A stretch of DNA of 6,273 bases from an uncultured Desulfobulbus sp. (GCA_946539945.1 CAMNHX010000103.1:1-6273); one strand, 5' to 3'. Counted from the stretch's first letter, positions 1 to 6,014 are shown. Notes: generated by a model not told the origin, from the sequence alone. Numbers and translations are program-made.

Positions 1-1095
1 AAAGCCACTGGCGCTCCCCAAAGTACCCCGGCAAGACCGCAGGCATCCCCGCAAACTGCGGAAAAAACGGCAAAGGTGGTCCCAGCGGCAAGGCAGGGCC
101 TTCCTGCATCAGCGCAGGCAGGCGCCCGGACTGCTGCGCCCAGTCCTGCAAAACCGGCAAGGCAGGGTGCAGGCCCATCCAGAACCGCGCCGCCTCCGGC
201 AGACTTTGATCCTGAAATGCCGCCCATGGTCACACCGACCGGCATCTATGCGCCCCAGGCGATCCAGGCGGCTTCCCGTCCGCCTGTGCAGGAAGAGCCA
301 CTTCCCGCAGAGGGCGGTTGGCGCGACGAGCCGGACTTTGTGGACTCTGCCTTGGGTCTGGACTGGCTTGCCGAAGCCCGGGACCTTCTGGGAGAGCGCT
401 TCGCTGTCTGGACTGCAGCAGCGCTCTTGGCCCTGTTTCTTCCTTCAGCAGCGCTGTTTCTTCCCTTTCTGGGGGTGATCGTTCTTGTCCCCGAGTTTGC
501 GCAGTGGGCGCCCAGTGTCTCGGCTGGTCTGACTGTTGTGCTTTTGCCGGTCTTTGTCGGTGGCATGATGCTCATGGTGCAGCGCCAGAAAAACGACGAT
601 CTGGTCCTGGCCCGCCATATCCTGTCCGGTTTCTGGCGCAACATGGGGCAACAGATGACTCTGGGCTTTCTGGCCCTGATGTATCTGGCGCTGGCCGCCC
701 TAGCCGTGTTCCTGATCCAGCATTTCCTGCCGAACCTGTTGAGTGGCGCAAGCGGCAAGCTTTGGACTGGAGCCATTTTTGTGGGGCTGTCCCTGCCGCT
801 CCTGCCGACCTGCTTTCTGGCCCCTGCCCTGGTGGCCCTGGCAGACGACAACGCCCTTGCTGCCATGAGAAAGAGTTTGCAGGCCTGTTTCCGCAACTTG
901 GGTGCCTTTGCCTCCTGCATCCTCCGCCTGATGCCTGCCGCCCTGATGGCAGCACTGTGGACAGCCTTGGGCATCTGGTTGGGCGGCAACCTGTTGGGCC
1001 TGATCTTCTTTTTGCCCTGTCTGCCCCTGGTTGCCCTGCTGGTCCTGCTGACCTTTCCTGCAACCCGTGATCTCTTCTATGACGACGCTCTCTGA
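1..1095 (+). CDS. Membrane protein with Pro/Ala-rich N-terminal linker, BPSS1780-like (5' partial)
   Basis: The frame is open from base 1, so the true start lies upstream; a GTG at 76 is available but has no convincing Shine-Dalgarno and only cuts into low-complexity sequence. The 364 visible residues fall into two parts. Residues 1 to about 115 are a Pro/Ala/Gln-rich, probably disordered linker with an acidic end (GGWRDEPDFVD). The rest is a polytopic membrane domain with about six hydrophobic segments, near residues 134-163, 174-194, 218-240, 254-277, 301-325 and 328-353. The segment FLAPALVALADDNALAAMRK followed by a CFRN motif resembles the BPSS1780 family of uncharacterised bacterial membrane proteins. 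Such linkers often follow an N-terminal zinc ribbon, which would lie outside the window. The stop codon lies inside the start region of the RDD gene, so the two are probably cotranslated. Membrane location is well supported; the family call is from memory of the motif pattern and is moderate. Biochemical function is unknown. Confidence 0.75.
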   Translation, partial: KATGAPQSTPARPQASPQTAEKTAKVVPAARQGLPASAQAGARTAAPSPAKPARQGAGPSRTAPPPADFDPEMPPMVTPTGIYAPQAIQAASRPPVQEEPLPAEGGWRDEPDFVDSALGLDWLAEARDLLGERFAVWTAAALLALFLPSAALFLPFLGVIVLVPEFAQWAPSVSAGLTVVLLPVFVGGMMLMVQRQKNDDLVLARHILSGFWRNMGQQMTLGFLALMYLALAALAVFLIQHFLPNLLSGASGKLWTGAIFVGLSLPLLPTCFLAPALVALADDNALAAMRKSLQACFRNLGAFASCILRLMPAALMAALWTALGIWLGGNLLGLIFFLPCLPLVALLVLLTFPATRDLFYDDAL

Positions 1096-1834
1096 ACAGG
1101 TCGCGCCCAACACGCCGCTGGACACGGTGTTCACGCATGAAACCCCAGAGGGCGTGGCCCTGCGACTGGAACTGGCCGGACCTGTTGCCCGGGGCCTGGC
1201 CTGGCTCTGCGACCTGTTTCTCCGGCAAATTCTTTGCCTGCTGTGCTTTGTGCCCTGCCTGCTCTGGGGCGGAGCAGGTCTGGGCCTGTACCTGATCTTC
1301 CTCTTTGCCATAGAGTGGCTGTATCCTGCGCTTTTTGAGGCGCTCTGGGGTCGGACACCGGGCAAACGCTGGCTGGGCCTGGAAGTGGTGCGCGAGGACG
1401 GTGCGCCACTGGACTGGACAGCCGCTCTCATCAGAAACCTGCTCCGGGCTGCGGATTTTCTGCCCCTGGGTAACGCATTGGGGCTGGCGGTCATGCTGGC
1501 CCATCCCAGACTGCAAAGACTGGGCGATATTGCGGCAGGCACTCTGGTCATCTACAGGCAGGCTGAAAGCGAGCGGGAGCGCATCCCGGAAGTCCAGGCA
1601 CTGGCCCCAAGGCTTCCGCTCAAGGTGGCGGAGCAGCAGCTTGTCCTGGACTTCTGCGCCCGCCGTGAGCAGATGTCCGCTGAACGGGCCGCTGAACTGG
1701 CCCGGCGCGTGCCCTTGCTGACCGGCACGAATCAGCCCGAAAACGCGCTGCTGGGACTGGGCAACTGGTTTCTGCGCGGCAGCGCGGCAGCCCGCAAAAC
1801 AGGAGACAGATCCGGTGCATCAGGCAAAATTTGA
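1079..1834 (+). CDS. RDD family membrane protein
   Basis: The 251-residue product has the RDD-domain layout. The first helix region carries Arg38 and Asp45 (ARGLAWLCDLFLR); a hydrophobic hairpin spans about 50-90; the signature GRTPGKRWLGLEVV lies at 91-104, followed by EDGAPLDW; the second Arg/Asp pair is Arg119 and Asp126 (RNLLRAADFLP); and the domain ends with LGDIAAGTLVIYR at 148-160. Residues 161-251 form a charged cytoplasmic tail, helical around 183-211. RDD proteins are integral membrane proteins, in a few cases linked to ion transport or stress tolerance, but most, like this one, have no defined substrate. The ATG at 1079 overlaps the upstream gene by 17 bp. A GTG at 1067 in the same frame would add four residues. 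Neither has a clear Shine-Dalgarno, so the start probably relies on translational coupling. The 3' end overlaps the next gene by 20 bp. The family assignment is firm; the exact start is not. Confidence 0.9.
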   Translation: MTTLSEQVAPNTPLDTVFTHETPEGVALRLELAGPVARGLAWLCDLFLRQILCLLCFVPCLLWGGAGLGLYLIFLFAIEWLYPALFEALWGRTPGKRWLGLEVVREDGAPLDWTAALIRNLLRAADFLPLGNALGLAVMLAHPRLQRLGDIAAGTLVIYRQAESERERIPEVQALAPRLPLKVAEQQLVLDFCARREQMSAERAAELARRVPLLTGTNQPENALLGLGNWFLRGSAAARKTGDRSGASGKI

Positions 1835-2780
1835 AGAAGATCATGCAGCCCAGTGGCAGCAATTCCAGACCATGCTGGACGATCTGCCCCATGCCCGCCA
1901 GCTTTCCCCCAAGCGTCGGCAGGACCTGGAAACCCTGCCCAGGCTCTACCGTCAGGTGTGCAGCCAGTACAGTCTGGCCCTGCGCCGCCGCTATACCTCT
2001 GGTCTGGCTGGACAACTGCACACCCTCATCCTGCGCGGTCATCGCCTGGTGTACCAGAACCGGGGTCAAAGCCTGAACAAGACAGTCCTCTTTTTCCGCC
2101 GAACCTTTCCCTGTCGGGTGCGGCAAGAGTGGCGGGCAGTGTTCTTCAGCCTGCTCTGTTTTCTGGTTCCAGCCCTGACTCTGGGCTGGCAGTGTTATCA
2201 GGAGAGCAGCTTCATCTATCTCCTGATGCCTGCCGATCAGGTCGAGGCTCTCGAACGGTCGTTCAGCAAGCCGGGAGGCCGGACCGCCCAGGGCGATGCC
2301 CTTGCCTTTGGCTATTACATCAAAAACAACGTCAGCATTGATTTCCGCACCTTTGCCGGTGGTCTGTTCGGCGGCATGGGCACGCTGCTCGTGCTGGTGT
2401 ACAACGGTGTGGTCATTGGCGGCGCAAGCGGACACCTGTCGCACGCGCCCTTTGCCGAACACTTCTGGGCCTTTGTGATGGGCCACAGCGCCCTGGAACT
2501 GATCGCCATGATTTTGAGCGGCGCTTCTGGTCTGATGTTGGGGCGAGCGCTGATCCACCCCGGGCCGTATCGCCGTTTGGATGCACTCCGGCAGGTCGCG
2601 CCAGAGGCCCTGCAAATCCTTTTGGGCGCAGCCCTGATGACCGCGCTGGCTGCGGTCATTGAAGCCTTCTGGTCTGCCCAGCCCCTGCCCTTGCCGGTCA
2701 AAGCGGCCTTTGCAACGATCAACTGGATCGCGGTTCCAGCCTATCTCTGCCTTGCCGGGAGAGACCGCCATGCAGCTTGA
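1815..2780 (+). CDS. SpoIIM/DUF95-like stage II sporulation protein M family membrane protein
   Basis: This 321-residue protein matches the SpoIIM-like (DUF95) family common in non-sporulating bacteria, where it has no sporulation role. Residues 1-105 are a soluble helical N-terminal part rich in Arg and Gln. Hydrophobic segments follow near 107-125, 181-205, 217-248, 264-285 and 297-313. Family hallmarks are the Asn pair in YYIKNNVSIDF (168-177), the glycine-rich FGGMGTLLVLVYNG (185-198), the GHSALEL motif (223-229), GASGLMLGRALIHPG (236-250), and IEAFWS (282-287) close to the C terminus. The GTG start is chosen because AGGAG at 1801-1805 sits nine bases upstream; the next in-frame ATG, at 1872, would remove 19 residues and has no such support. 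Both ends overlap neighbouring genes. In related operons the protein accompanies RDD and DUF4129 proteins, and often MoxR/DUF58, suggesting one envelope complex; that is an inference from context. Confidence 0.92.
   Translation: MHQAKFEEDHAAQWQQFQTMLDDLPHARQLSPKRRQDLETLPRLYRQVCSQYSLALRRRYTSGLAGQLHTLILRGHRLVYQNRGQSLNKTVLFFRRTFPCRVRQEWRAVFFSLLCFLVPALTLGWQCYQESSFIYLLMPADQVEALERSFSKPGGRTAQGDALAFGYYIKNNVSIDFRTFAGGLFGGMGTLLVLVYNGVVIGGASGHLSHAPFAEHFWAFVMGHSALELIAMILSGASGLMLGRALIHPGPYRRLDALRQVAPEALQILLGAALMTALAAVIEAFWSAQPLPLPVKAAFATINWIAVPAYLCLAGRDRHAA
2758..2761 (+). promoter_or_regulatory. Shine-Dalgarno site fixing the start at 2770
   Basis: GGAG lies eight bases before the ATG at 2770, inside the end of the SpoIIM-like gene. 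It supports this start over upstream in-frame candidates such as the one at 2659. Confidence 0.7.
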
Positions 2781-3510
2781 CCGGGTTGTTGTGCGCCTGC
2801 GCCAGCGCACAGTCTGGCAGTCTCTGGATCTGGGTATCCTGCTGGCGCAACGCTGGTATGGGGCGCTGCTCGCGCTCTGGCTGACCGGGCTGCTTGCCCT
2901 CTTGCCCCTGCTGGTTGCAGTGGCGTTCTGGATGCCCGCCTGGGAGCTGCTGGTCTGCTTTGTGCTGGTGCAGCCTTTGCCGGAAATTTTGCCCCTGTTC
3001 TGGATGGGCCGCGCCCTGTTCGGGGAGCGCTTGAGCCTCCGGGAAACCTTGAGCCGCTTCAGGGCGCAGTTGCGCCTGTCTCTGGTGTTGCGTTTGCTCC
3101 TGTCCCGCCTGCACGCCTTTCGGTACTTTGTCTGGGCTGTACTCCTTCTGGAGACGCCCGCGCCCGGTACAATCAAGGCCCGGATTGCGCTGCTGGGCCG
3201 GGGCCGGAACACTGGAGCCTTTTTCCCGGCTTTGGCTCTCCTGATGACCCTGCTGCTGACCTTTGGGGCTGCACAGATCCTGTTTGCGCTGGTTCCCGAT
3301 GAGCTGGACCTGAACCTTGGCTCAATGCAGCTTGCCCGGACTTATGGTCTGCTGTACGTGCTGGTTGCCGCCCTTTTGGGGCCGTTCTGGGTTGCCTGCG
3401 GCTTCATGCTGTATATTTCCCGGCGTGTGGAGCTTGAAGCCTGGGACTTGGAACTGGGTCTGCGGACCTTGAACGCCCGTCTGCGCCGGGAAAGCCAGGG
3501 GAAACAGTGA
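2770..3510 (+). CDS. Uncharacterised four-helix membrane protein of the RDD/SpoIIM/DUF4129 operon
   Basis: The 246-residue product begins with a short basic segment (MQLDRVVVRLRQR), then has hydrophobic segments at about 31-53, 57-79, 151-175 and 191-216. Between them lies a basic amphipathic stretch (about 86-118) and the segment VLLLETPAPG. The C terminus carries RRVELEAWDLELGLRTL at 218-234. I recall similar RRxELExWDIEL tails in proteins at the same place in related proteobacterial operons, but there is no functional name for the family. I set the start at the ATG at 2770 because GGAG at 2758-2761 precedes it by eight bases and it gives the usual 11-bp overlap with the SpoIIM-like gene. 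The frame is also open further upstream, with a possible start at 2659, but that extension is Pro/Arg/Ser-rich sequence lying entirely over the SpoIIM gene and looks like a reading-frame shadow. Membrane location is secure; function is unknown. Confidence 0.82.
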   Translation: MQLDRVVVRLRQRTVWQSLDLGILLAQRWYGALLALWLTGLLALLPLLVAVAFWMPAWELLVCFVLVQPLPEILPLFWMGRALFGERLSLRETLSRFRAQLRLSLVLRLLLSRLHAFRYFVWAVLLLETPAPGTIKARIALLGRGRNTGAFFPALALLMTLLLTFGAAQILFALVPDELDLNLGSMQLARTYGLLYVLVAALLGPFWVACGFMLYISRRVELEAWDLELGLRTLNARLRRESQGKQ

Positions 3511-3563
3511 AGTGCTATCCCAGAGAGCAGGATTGCTGAACGTATTGTCAAAAACAGGCCAAA

Positions 3564-3570
3564 GAGAGGA
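3564..3570 (+). promoter_or_regulatory. Shine-Dalgarno site fixing the GTG start at 3578
   Basis: The purine-rich GAGAGGA sits seven bases before the GTG at 3578. That start places a classic basic-hydrophobic signal peptide at the very N terminus, whereas the longest frame (from about 3512) would add 22 residues unlike a signal sequence. Confidence 0.7.
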
Positions 3571-3577
3571 ACTTGTC

Positions 3578-4099
3578 GTGAAAACCAGGTGGATTGCCCT
3601 TTCCCTTTGCATCATGTTTTTTTGTCCTGCAAGCCATGCCTTTGTTTATATAGCCCCTCCCTTTGATAAAGCCCTGCAATCAAAAGAGCTTGTTTGTGTC
3701 GGGCTGGTGGAAGGTGTGCATATAACCGGAAAAGGACTGGGATGGATAAGGGCACAGGCAAGACTTGCAATAGAAAAGTGCTTGCGCGGTACACATTGCC
3801 CTGAAGGGAAAACTATCTCTGTCACGTATTTTGCGCAAAATGTACTGGGTACAACAGTTCCTCTTGATATTGAAGTGGGAAAACAGGTTATTCTGGCAAT
3901 CGCTGACACTGATCCTGTACATGGTTATGAACTCGATACAGATATAAATGGAGGAGTGGATTACGTGTATACCTGCAATGCCTTTCCTGCTTCCATCATA
4001 GAGGAAGACCACGATTTTCCCTGCCGTAACGCAATGACAAGAAATGTCCATAGAGTGACCTGGTCACAGATTGAAAAACTGTTTTCTGGCAAACCATGA
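3578..4099 (+). CDS. Small secreted cysteine-containing protein, atypical composition
   Basis: The 173-residue product starts with a signal peptide: basic VKTR, a hydrophobic core to about residue 16, and a likely signal-peptidase I cut after SHA (residue 21). There is no good lipobox. The mature part has five cysteines, at 40, 68, 74, 133 and 149, consistent with export and disulfides. The pattern of an exposed-cysteine strand (ELVCVGLVEGV), a cationic CLRGTHCPEG turn, then alternating strands ending in VGKQVILAIAD loosely recalls NTR/TIMP-like OB-fold domains; I put low weight on this. I do not recognise the family. The gene is clearly more AT-rich than its neighbours: the row 3901-3960 has 26 G+C of 60, against 41 of 60 at 3001-3060 in the preceding gene. 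It follows the only real gap in the operon (67 bp), yet its stop overlaps the next start in ATGA, so it is now integrated into the transcription unit. Late acquisition is an inference. Confidence 0.8.
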   Translation: MKTRWIALSLCIMFFCPASHAFVYIAPPFDKALQSKELVCVGLVEGVHITGKGLGWIRAQARLAIEKCLRGTHCPEGKTISVTYFAQNVLGTTVPLDIEVGKQVILAIADTDPVHGYELDTDINGGVDYVYTCNAFPASIIEEDHDFPCRNAMTRNVHRVTWSQIEKLFSGKP

Positions 4100-4890
4100 T
4101 GAAGGCATACAGGGATCACCATCCTGTTGGCAAGATTCTGCGCCCCAGCGCCTTGGCGCTTGTCACTGCCCTGACACTCCTCTGGACTGCGCCGCTTTGC
4201 GCGGCATCTCCTGCAAGAGAGGCAACAGTGCAAGACCCGGCCACCCCTGCCGAGGCCCGGAAGCTGGTCCGCACCGCTACCACGCAGCCTGCTCCAGCCT
4301 TCAAGACCGTGTATTCCTGGCGGAAAAAAGAGAAAAAGGAAGAAAAAAAGGAGTGGCCGTGGCTGGACAAGTTGTTCCGCTGGTTGCAACAGCATCACCT
4401 GTCATGGCTGGATGCGGAGTTTCTGGCCCTTATGGGGCGGCTCCTGGTCTTGGGTCTCGTGGCTCTGGGTGTAGCTTTTGCCCTGATCCAGATGCAGCGG
4501 CAAGGCGTTCTGGATTTCTTTCGCAGACCACCACAAACCGGGCAGGCGCCGGAAGTCCTGTTTGGTCTGGATCTGCGGCCAGAAAGTCTGCCTGCCTCAC
4601 CAGCGGACGCCAGTCTGGCGCTTTTTGCCGCTGGTCGTGCCCGCGAGGCGCTGGCCCTGCTCTACCGGGCTGCGCTGTCCCGCTGCATTCATGACTGGCA
4701 GATCCCGCTTGCGCCCTCCATGACCGAGCTGGAATGCGAGCGGGTTATAGCTGAACGTGGCCCCGCGCCGCAAAGCGCCTGTCTGCGCCAGTTGACAGCA
4801 AGCTGGATTCGTCTGGCCTACGGGCATGAGGCGCTTGCCGAAACACACTGTCAGGAACTGGCGCAGGGTTTTCGCGAGGCATTCGGGTAG
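4096..4890 (+). CDS. DUF4129 domain membrane protein
   Basis: The 264-residue product opens with a hydrophobic segment (about 17-36) ending in LCAAS, read as a signal peptide or first membrane anchor. A periplasmic-type linker follows, with an unusual charged run RKKEKKEEKKE at 76-86. A second membrane helix spans about 112-131, and the C-terminal cytoplasmic part carries the DUF4129 pattern: a helix with GRAREALALLYRAALSRC (180-197), then SMTELECERV with Thr210, Glu211 and Glu213, and a final WIRLAYG (237-243). Members of this family usually sit near MoxR/DUF58 and transglutaminase-like genes, and many are longer than this one. The ATG at 4096 overlaps the previous stop (ATGA) and there is no clear Shine-Dalgarno, so translation is probably coupled; a second ATG follows directly at 4099. 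No terminator is evident after the stop. The domain call is good; function is unknown. Confidence 0.85.
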   Translation: MMKAYRDHHPVGKILRPSALALVTALTLLWTAPLCAASPAREATVQDPATPAEARKLVRTATTQPAPAFKTVYSWRKKEKKEEKKEWPWLDKLFRWLQQHHLSWLDAEFLALMGRLLVLGLVALGVAFALIQMQRQGVLDFFRRPPQTGQAPEVLFGLDLRPESLPASPADASLALFAAGRAREALALLYRAALSRCIHDWQIPLAPSMTELECERVIAERGPAPQSACLRQLTASWIRLAYGHEALAETHCQELAQGFREAFG

Positions 4891-4992
4891 CCGCTTGACA
4901 GGGGGTTGAACAGTTTGCTTGAAATCTGATTCTTACTCCGGCAATAAAACACTCTGGAAAAATGTGCCATCTTGCTCACCTTTGGGCGTGTA

Positions 4993-5078
4993 GCTGCGTC
5001 ATTTTGGGAACCTGTGCGTCCATGAGATTCAAGTTGCCGAAGCAGGAAGGAGAATGTGGCGCGAAGTGCTGACGCAGC
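4993..5078. repeat. Perfect 9-bp inverted repeat with 68-bp interior
   Basis: GCTGCGTCA at 4993-5001 is the exact reverse complement of TGACGCAGC at 5070-5078. A second, inner pairing is possible between GCGTCCA (5016-5022) and TGGCGC (5057-5062), with one bulged base. Together they would make a long hairpin typical of a structured RNA rather than a terminator, since no T-run follows. Confidence 0.55.
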
Positions 5079-5342
5079 AGAGAGTAAGGGGGGCTGCTCT
5101 GCCGTAGTCCCGGAACTCCCCAGTCACAGGGAAGCCGCTGTGTCACTTCGCAGAAGAAAATGAAAACCTTCCTAATCTATGGAAATCACATAAAAAAGTT
5201 TTTTTGGTGAAGGTGGAACGTGAATCACCTGTGTGTCGTCTGTCTGTCGTCCTTGCTGAAGGAGCGTCGCAATATACGGTTCTTCGCCACGAAAACAGTC
5301 CCGCAACATGGGGAAGATTTTGCTCAAGGTTTCCAAATACTC

Positions 5343-5370
5343 TTGCTTTTCCGTGATGAAAGGCGATAAT
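5343..5370 (+). promoter_or_regulatory. Putative sigma70 promoter of the zinc-ribbon gene
   Basis: TTGCTT (5343-5348) and GATAAT (5365-5370) are separated by 16 bp. The -10 box matches five of six consensus positions and the -35 box three. The predicted transcript start, near 5377, lies about 48 bases before the ATG at 5425 and downstream of the in-frame ATG at 5308, which argues against the longer protein. Confidence 0.45.
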
Positions 5371-5411
5371 GAGAGACGTCTGGATTATCGGGATTTTTTT
5401 CAACTTTTTCT

Positions 5412-5415
5412 GGAG
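5412..5415 (+). promoter_or_regulatory. Shine-Dalgarno site fixing the start at 5425
   Basis: GGAG sits nine bases before the ATG at 5425, which places the zinc-ribbon motif MRCPKCG at the exact N terminus, as is usual for these short proteins. Confidence 0.7.
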
Positions 5416-5424
5416 TACAAGATT

Positions 5425-5988
5425 ATGCGCTGTCCCAAATGTGGCTATACCTCGTTTGACAATCTGGAACGCTGTAAACGGTGCAAAAAAACCATATCTG
5501 CAACGGCTACAGCCTTGATGGGGACGGTGCTTGACGCCTTTCCACCTTCGTTCTTGCTCGACTCTGATGAGGATGGAGCGCCTCAAGAAGAGCTGGCAGC
5601 TGCTGCCGCTGGTCCCAGCCTGGCAAAAGAGAGCGACGACGCTACGTTCAATCTTGCAGGCTCTTCGGAAGAGGCCACCACTCTGGATGACGGTGGCGCT
5701 GATCTGCGCCTTTCCGAAAGTGGCACTGGGCCAACTGCCCAGGAACCGGCGATGGACGTTGATTTGAACCTGTCTGGCGCGGAAAGCTCTGCTCCTGGTG
5801 GTGCGGACTTCTCCTTGGAAGACCTGCATATTGAGGATGATATGGGACTGGAGAAAACTCCGGTTCCCACTCCTGCCAGCACAGGTGATCGGCTTTCTCC
5901 TTCCGCAAAGACTGGTACAGCTCTTGATGGTTTCAACATAGAGCAACTGGACGACCTGCTGGTGGCAGACAAAGCTGAAAAGGCTTGA
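5425..5988 (+). CDS. Zinc-ribbon protein with acidic disordered tail
   Basis: The 187-residue product begins with a rubredoxin-like or zinc-ribbon knuckle pair: Cys3 and Cys6 in MRCPKCGYTSF, then Cys17 and Cys20 in ERCKRCKK, giving CxxC-x10-CxxC. This should bind one zinc ion. Similar short N-terminal ribbons starting MRCPKCG are familiar from delta-proteobacterial hypothetical proteins. A linker with VLDAFPPSFLLDSDED (35-50) follows, and the remaining residues are rich in Asp, Glu, Ser, Gly and Ala with no predicted membrane helix. The tail contains a recurring short motif, an aromatic or Leu followed two residues later by Leu/Ile amid acids: TFNLAG, DLRLSE, DLNLSG, DFSLED and GFNIEQ. The end, IEQLDDLLVADKAEKA, looks helical. 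It is probably cytoplasmic; binding of nucleic acid or a protein partner is only a guess. The gene has its own likely promoter and is separate from the upstream operon. The in-frame start at 5308 is rejected because it adds 39 unlike residues. Confidence 0.85.
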   Translation: MRCPKCGYTSFDNLERCKRCKKTISATATALMGTVLDAFPPSFLLDSDEDGAPQEELAAAAAGPSLAKESDDATFNLAGSSEEATTLDDGGADLRLSESGTGPTAQEPAMDVDLNLSGAESSAPGGADFSLEDLHIEDDMGLEKTPVPTPASTGDRLSPSAKTGTALDGFNIEQLDDLLVADKAEKA

Positions 5989-6014
5989 CAGCTTCCCCTG
6001 CTTTTTGCTATGAA
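5985..6014 (+). promoter_or_regulatory. Strong sigma70 promoter of tRNA-Phe, overlapping the upstream stop codon
   Basis: A perfect TTGACA (5985-5990) is followed, after 18 bp, by TATGAA (6009-6014), matching four of six -10 positions. The predicted start is near 6021, 14 bases before the mature tRNA. The -35 box contains the TGA stop (5986-5988) of the zinc-ribbon gene, so the tRNA promoter begins inside that gene. Confidence 0.6.

Larger units (their letters stand above)
4891..5424. other. 534-bp intergenic region with several inverted repeats; no confident gene
   Basis: No recognisable protein gene lies here. The first 270 bases hold several complementary segments: GCTGCGTCA (4993-5001) with TGACGCAGC (5070-5078); GCGAAGTG (5061-5068) with CACTTCGC (5144-5151); GCAGAG (5077-5082) with CTCTGC (5097-5102); and TCCC (5108-5111) with GGGA (5129-5132). 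Some overlap, so they would be alternative rather than simultaneous pairings. A weak sigma70-like pair (TTGAAA 4919-4924, AATAAA 4943-4948, 18-bp spacer) could start an RNA near 4955. Further on are an A6-G-T7 tract (5192-5205), a 5-bp hairpin AGGTG/CACCT (5211-5230), and the promoter of the zinc-ribbon gene. Two short frames (4962-5072, 36 codons with six Cys; 5056-5163, 35 codons) have poorly placed ribosome sites and are not called as genes. A structured noncoding RNA is possible but not identified. Confidence 0.5.

Noticed and set aside
1620..3212. Long open frame on the minus strand (about 530 codons)
   Set aside because: It lies opposite the RDD, SpoIIM-like and four-helix genes, which have clear family motifs on the plus strand. 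Its translation is Arg/Gln/Pro-rich low complexity, as expected from the antisense of GC-rich Leu/Ala codons.
4951..4967. Possible sigma54 promoter on the minus strand (TGGCAC)
   Set aside because: The -24 element matches, but the -12 GC is absent at the required spacing.
4962..5072. 36-codon cysteine-rich short ORF
   Set aside because: There is no good ribosome-binding site, and it overlaps the 9-bp inverted repeat. Six Cys in 36 residues is odd but unsupported by anything else.
5088..5151. Cobalamin-riboswitch-like fragments (CAGTCACAGGGAAGCC)
   Set aside because: The GGGAAG-like word is present, but the B12-box order and the GGTGAAAATCC-type core are missing, and no cobalamin-related gene follows.
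5056..5163. 35-codon short ORF with GTG start after AGGAAGGAG
   Set aside because: The Shine-Dalgarno-like sequence is only about three to five bases from the start, no family is recognised, and the sequence is better explained by the inverted repeats.
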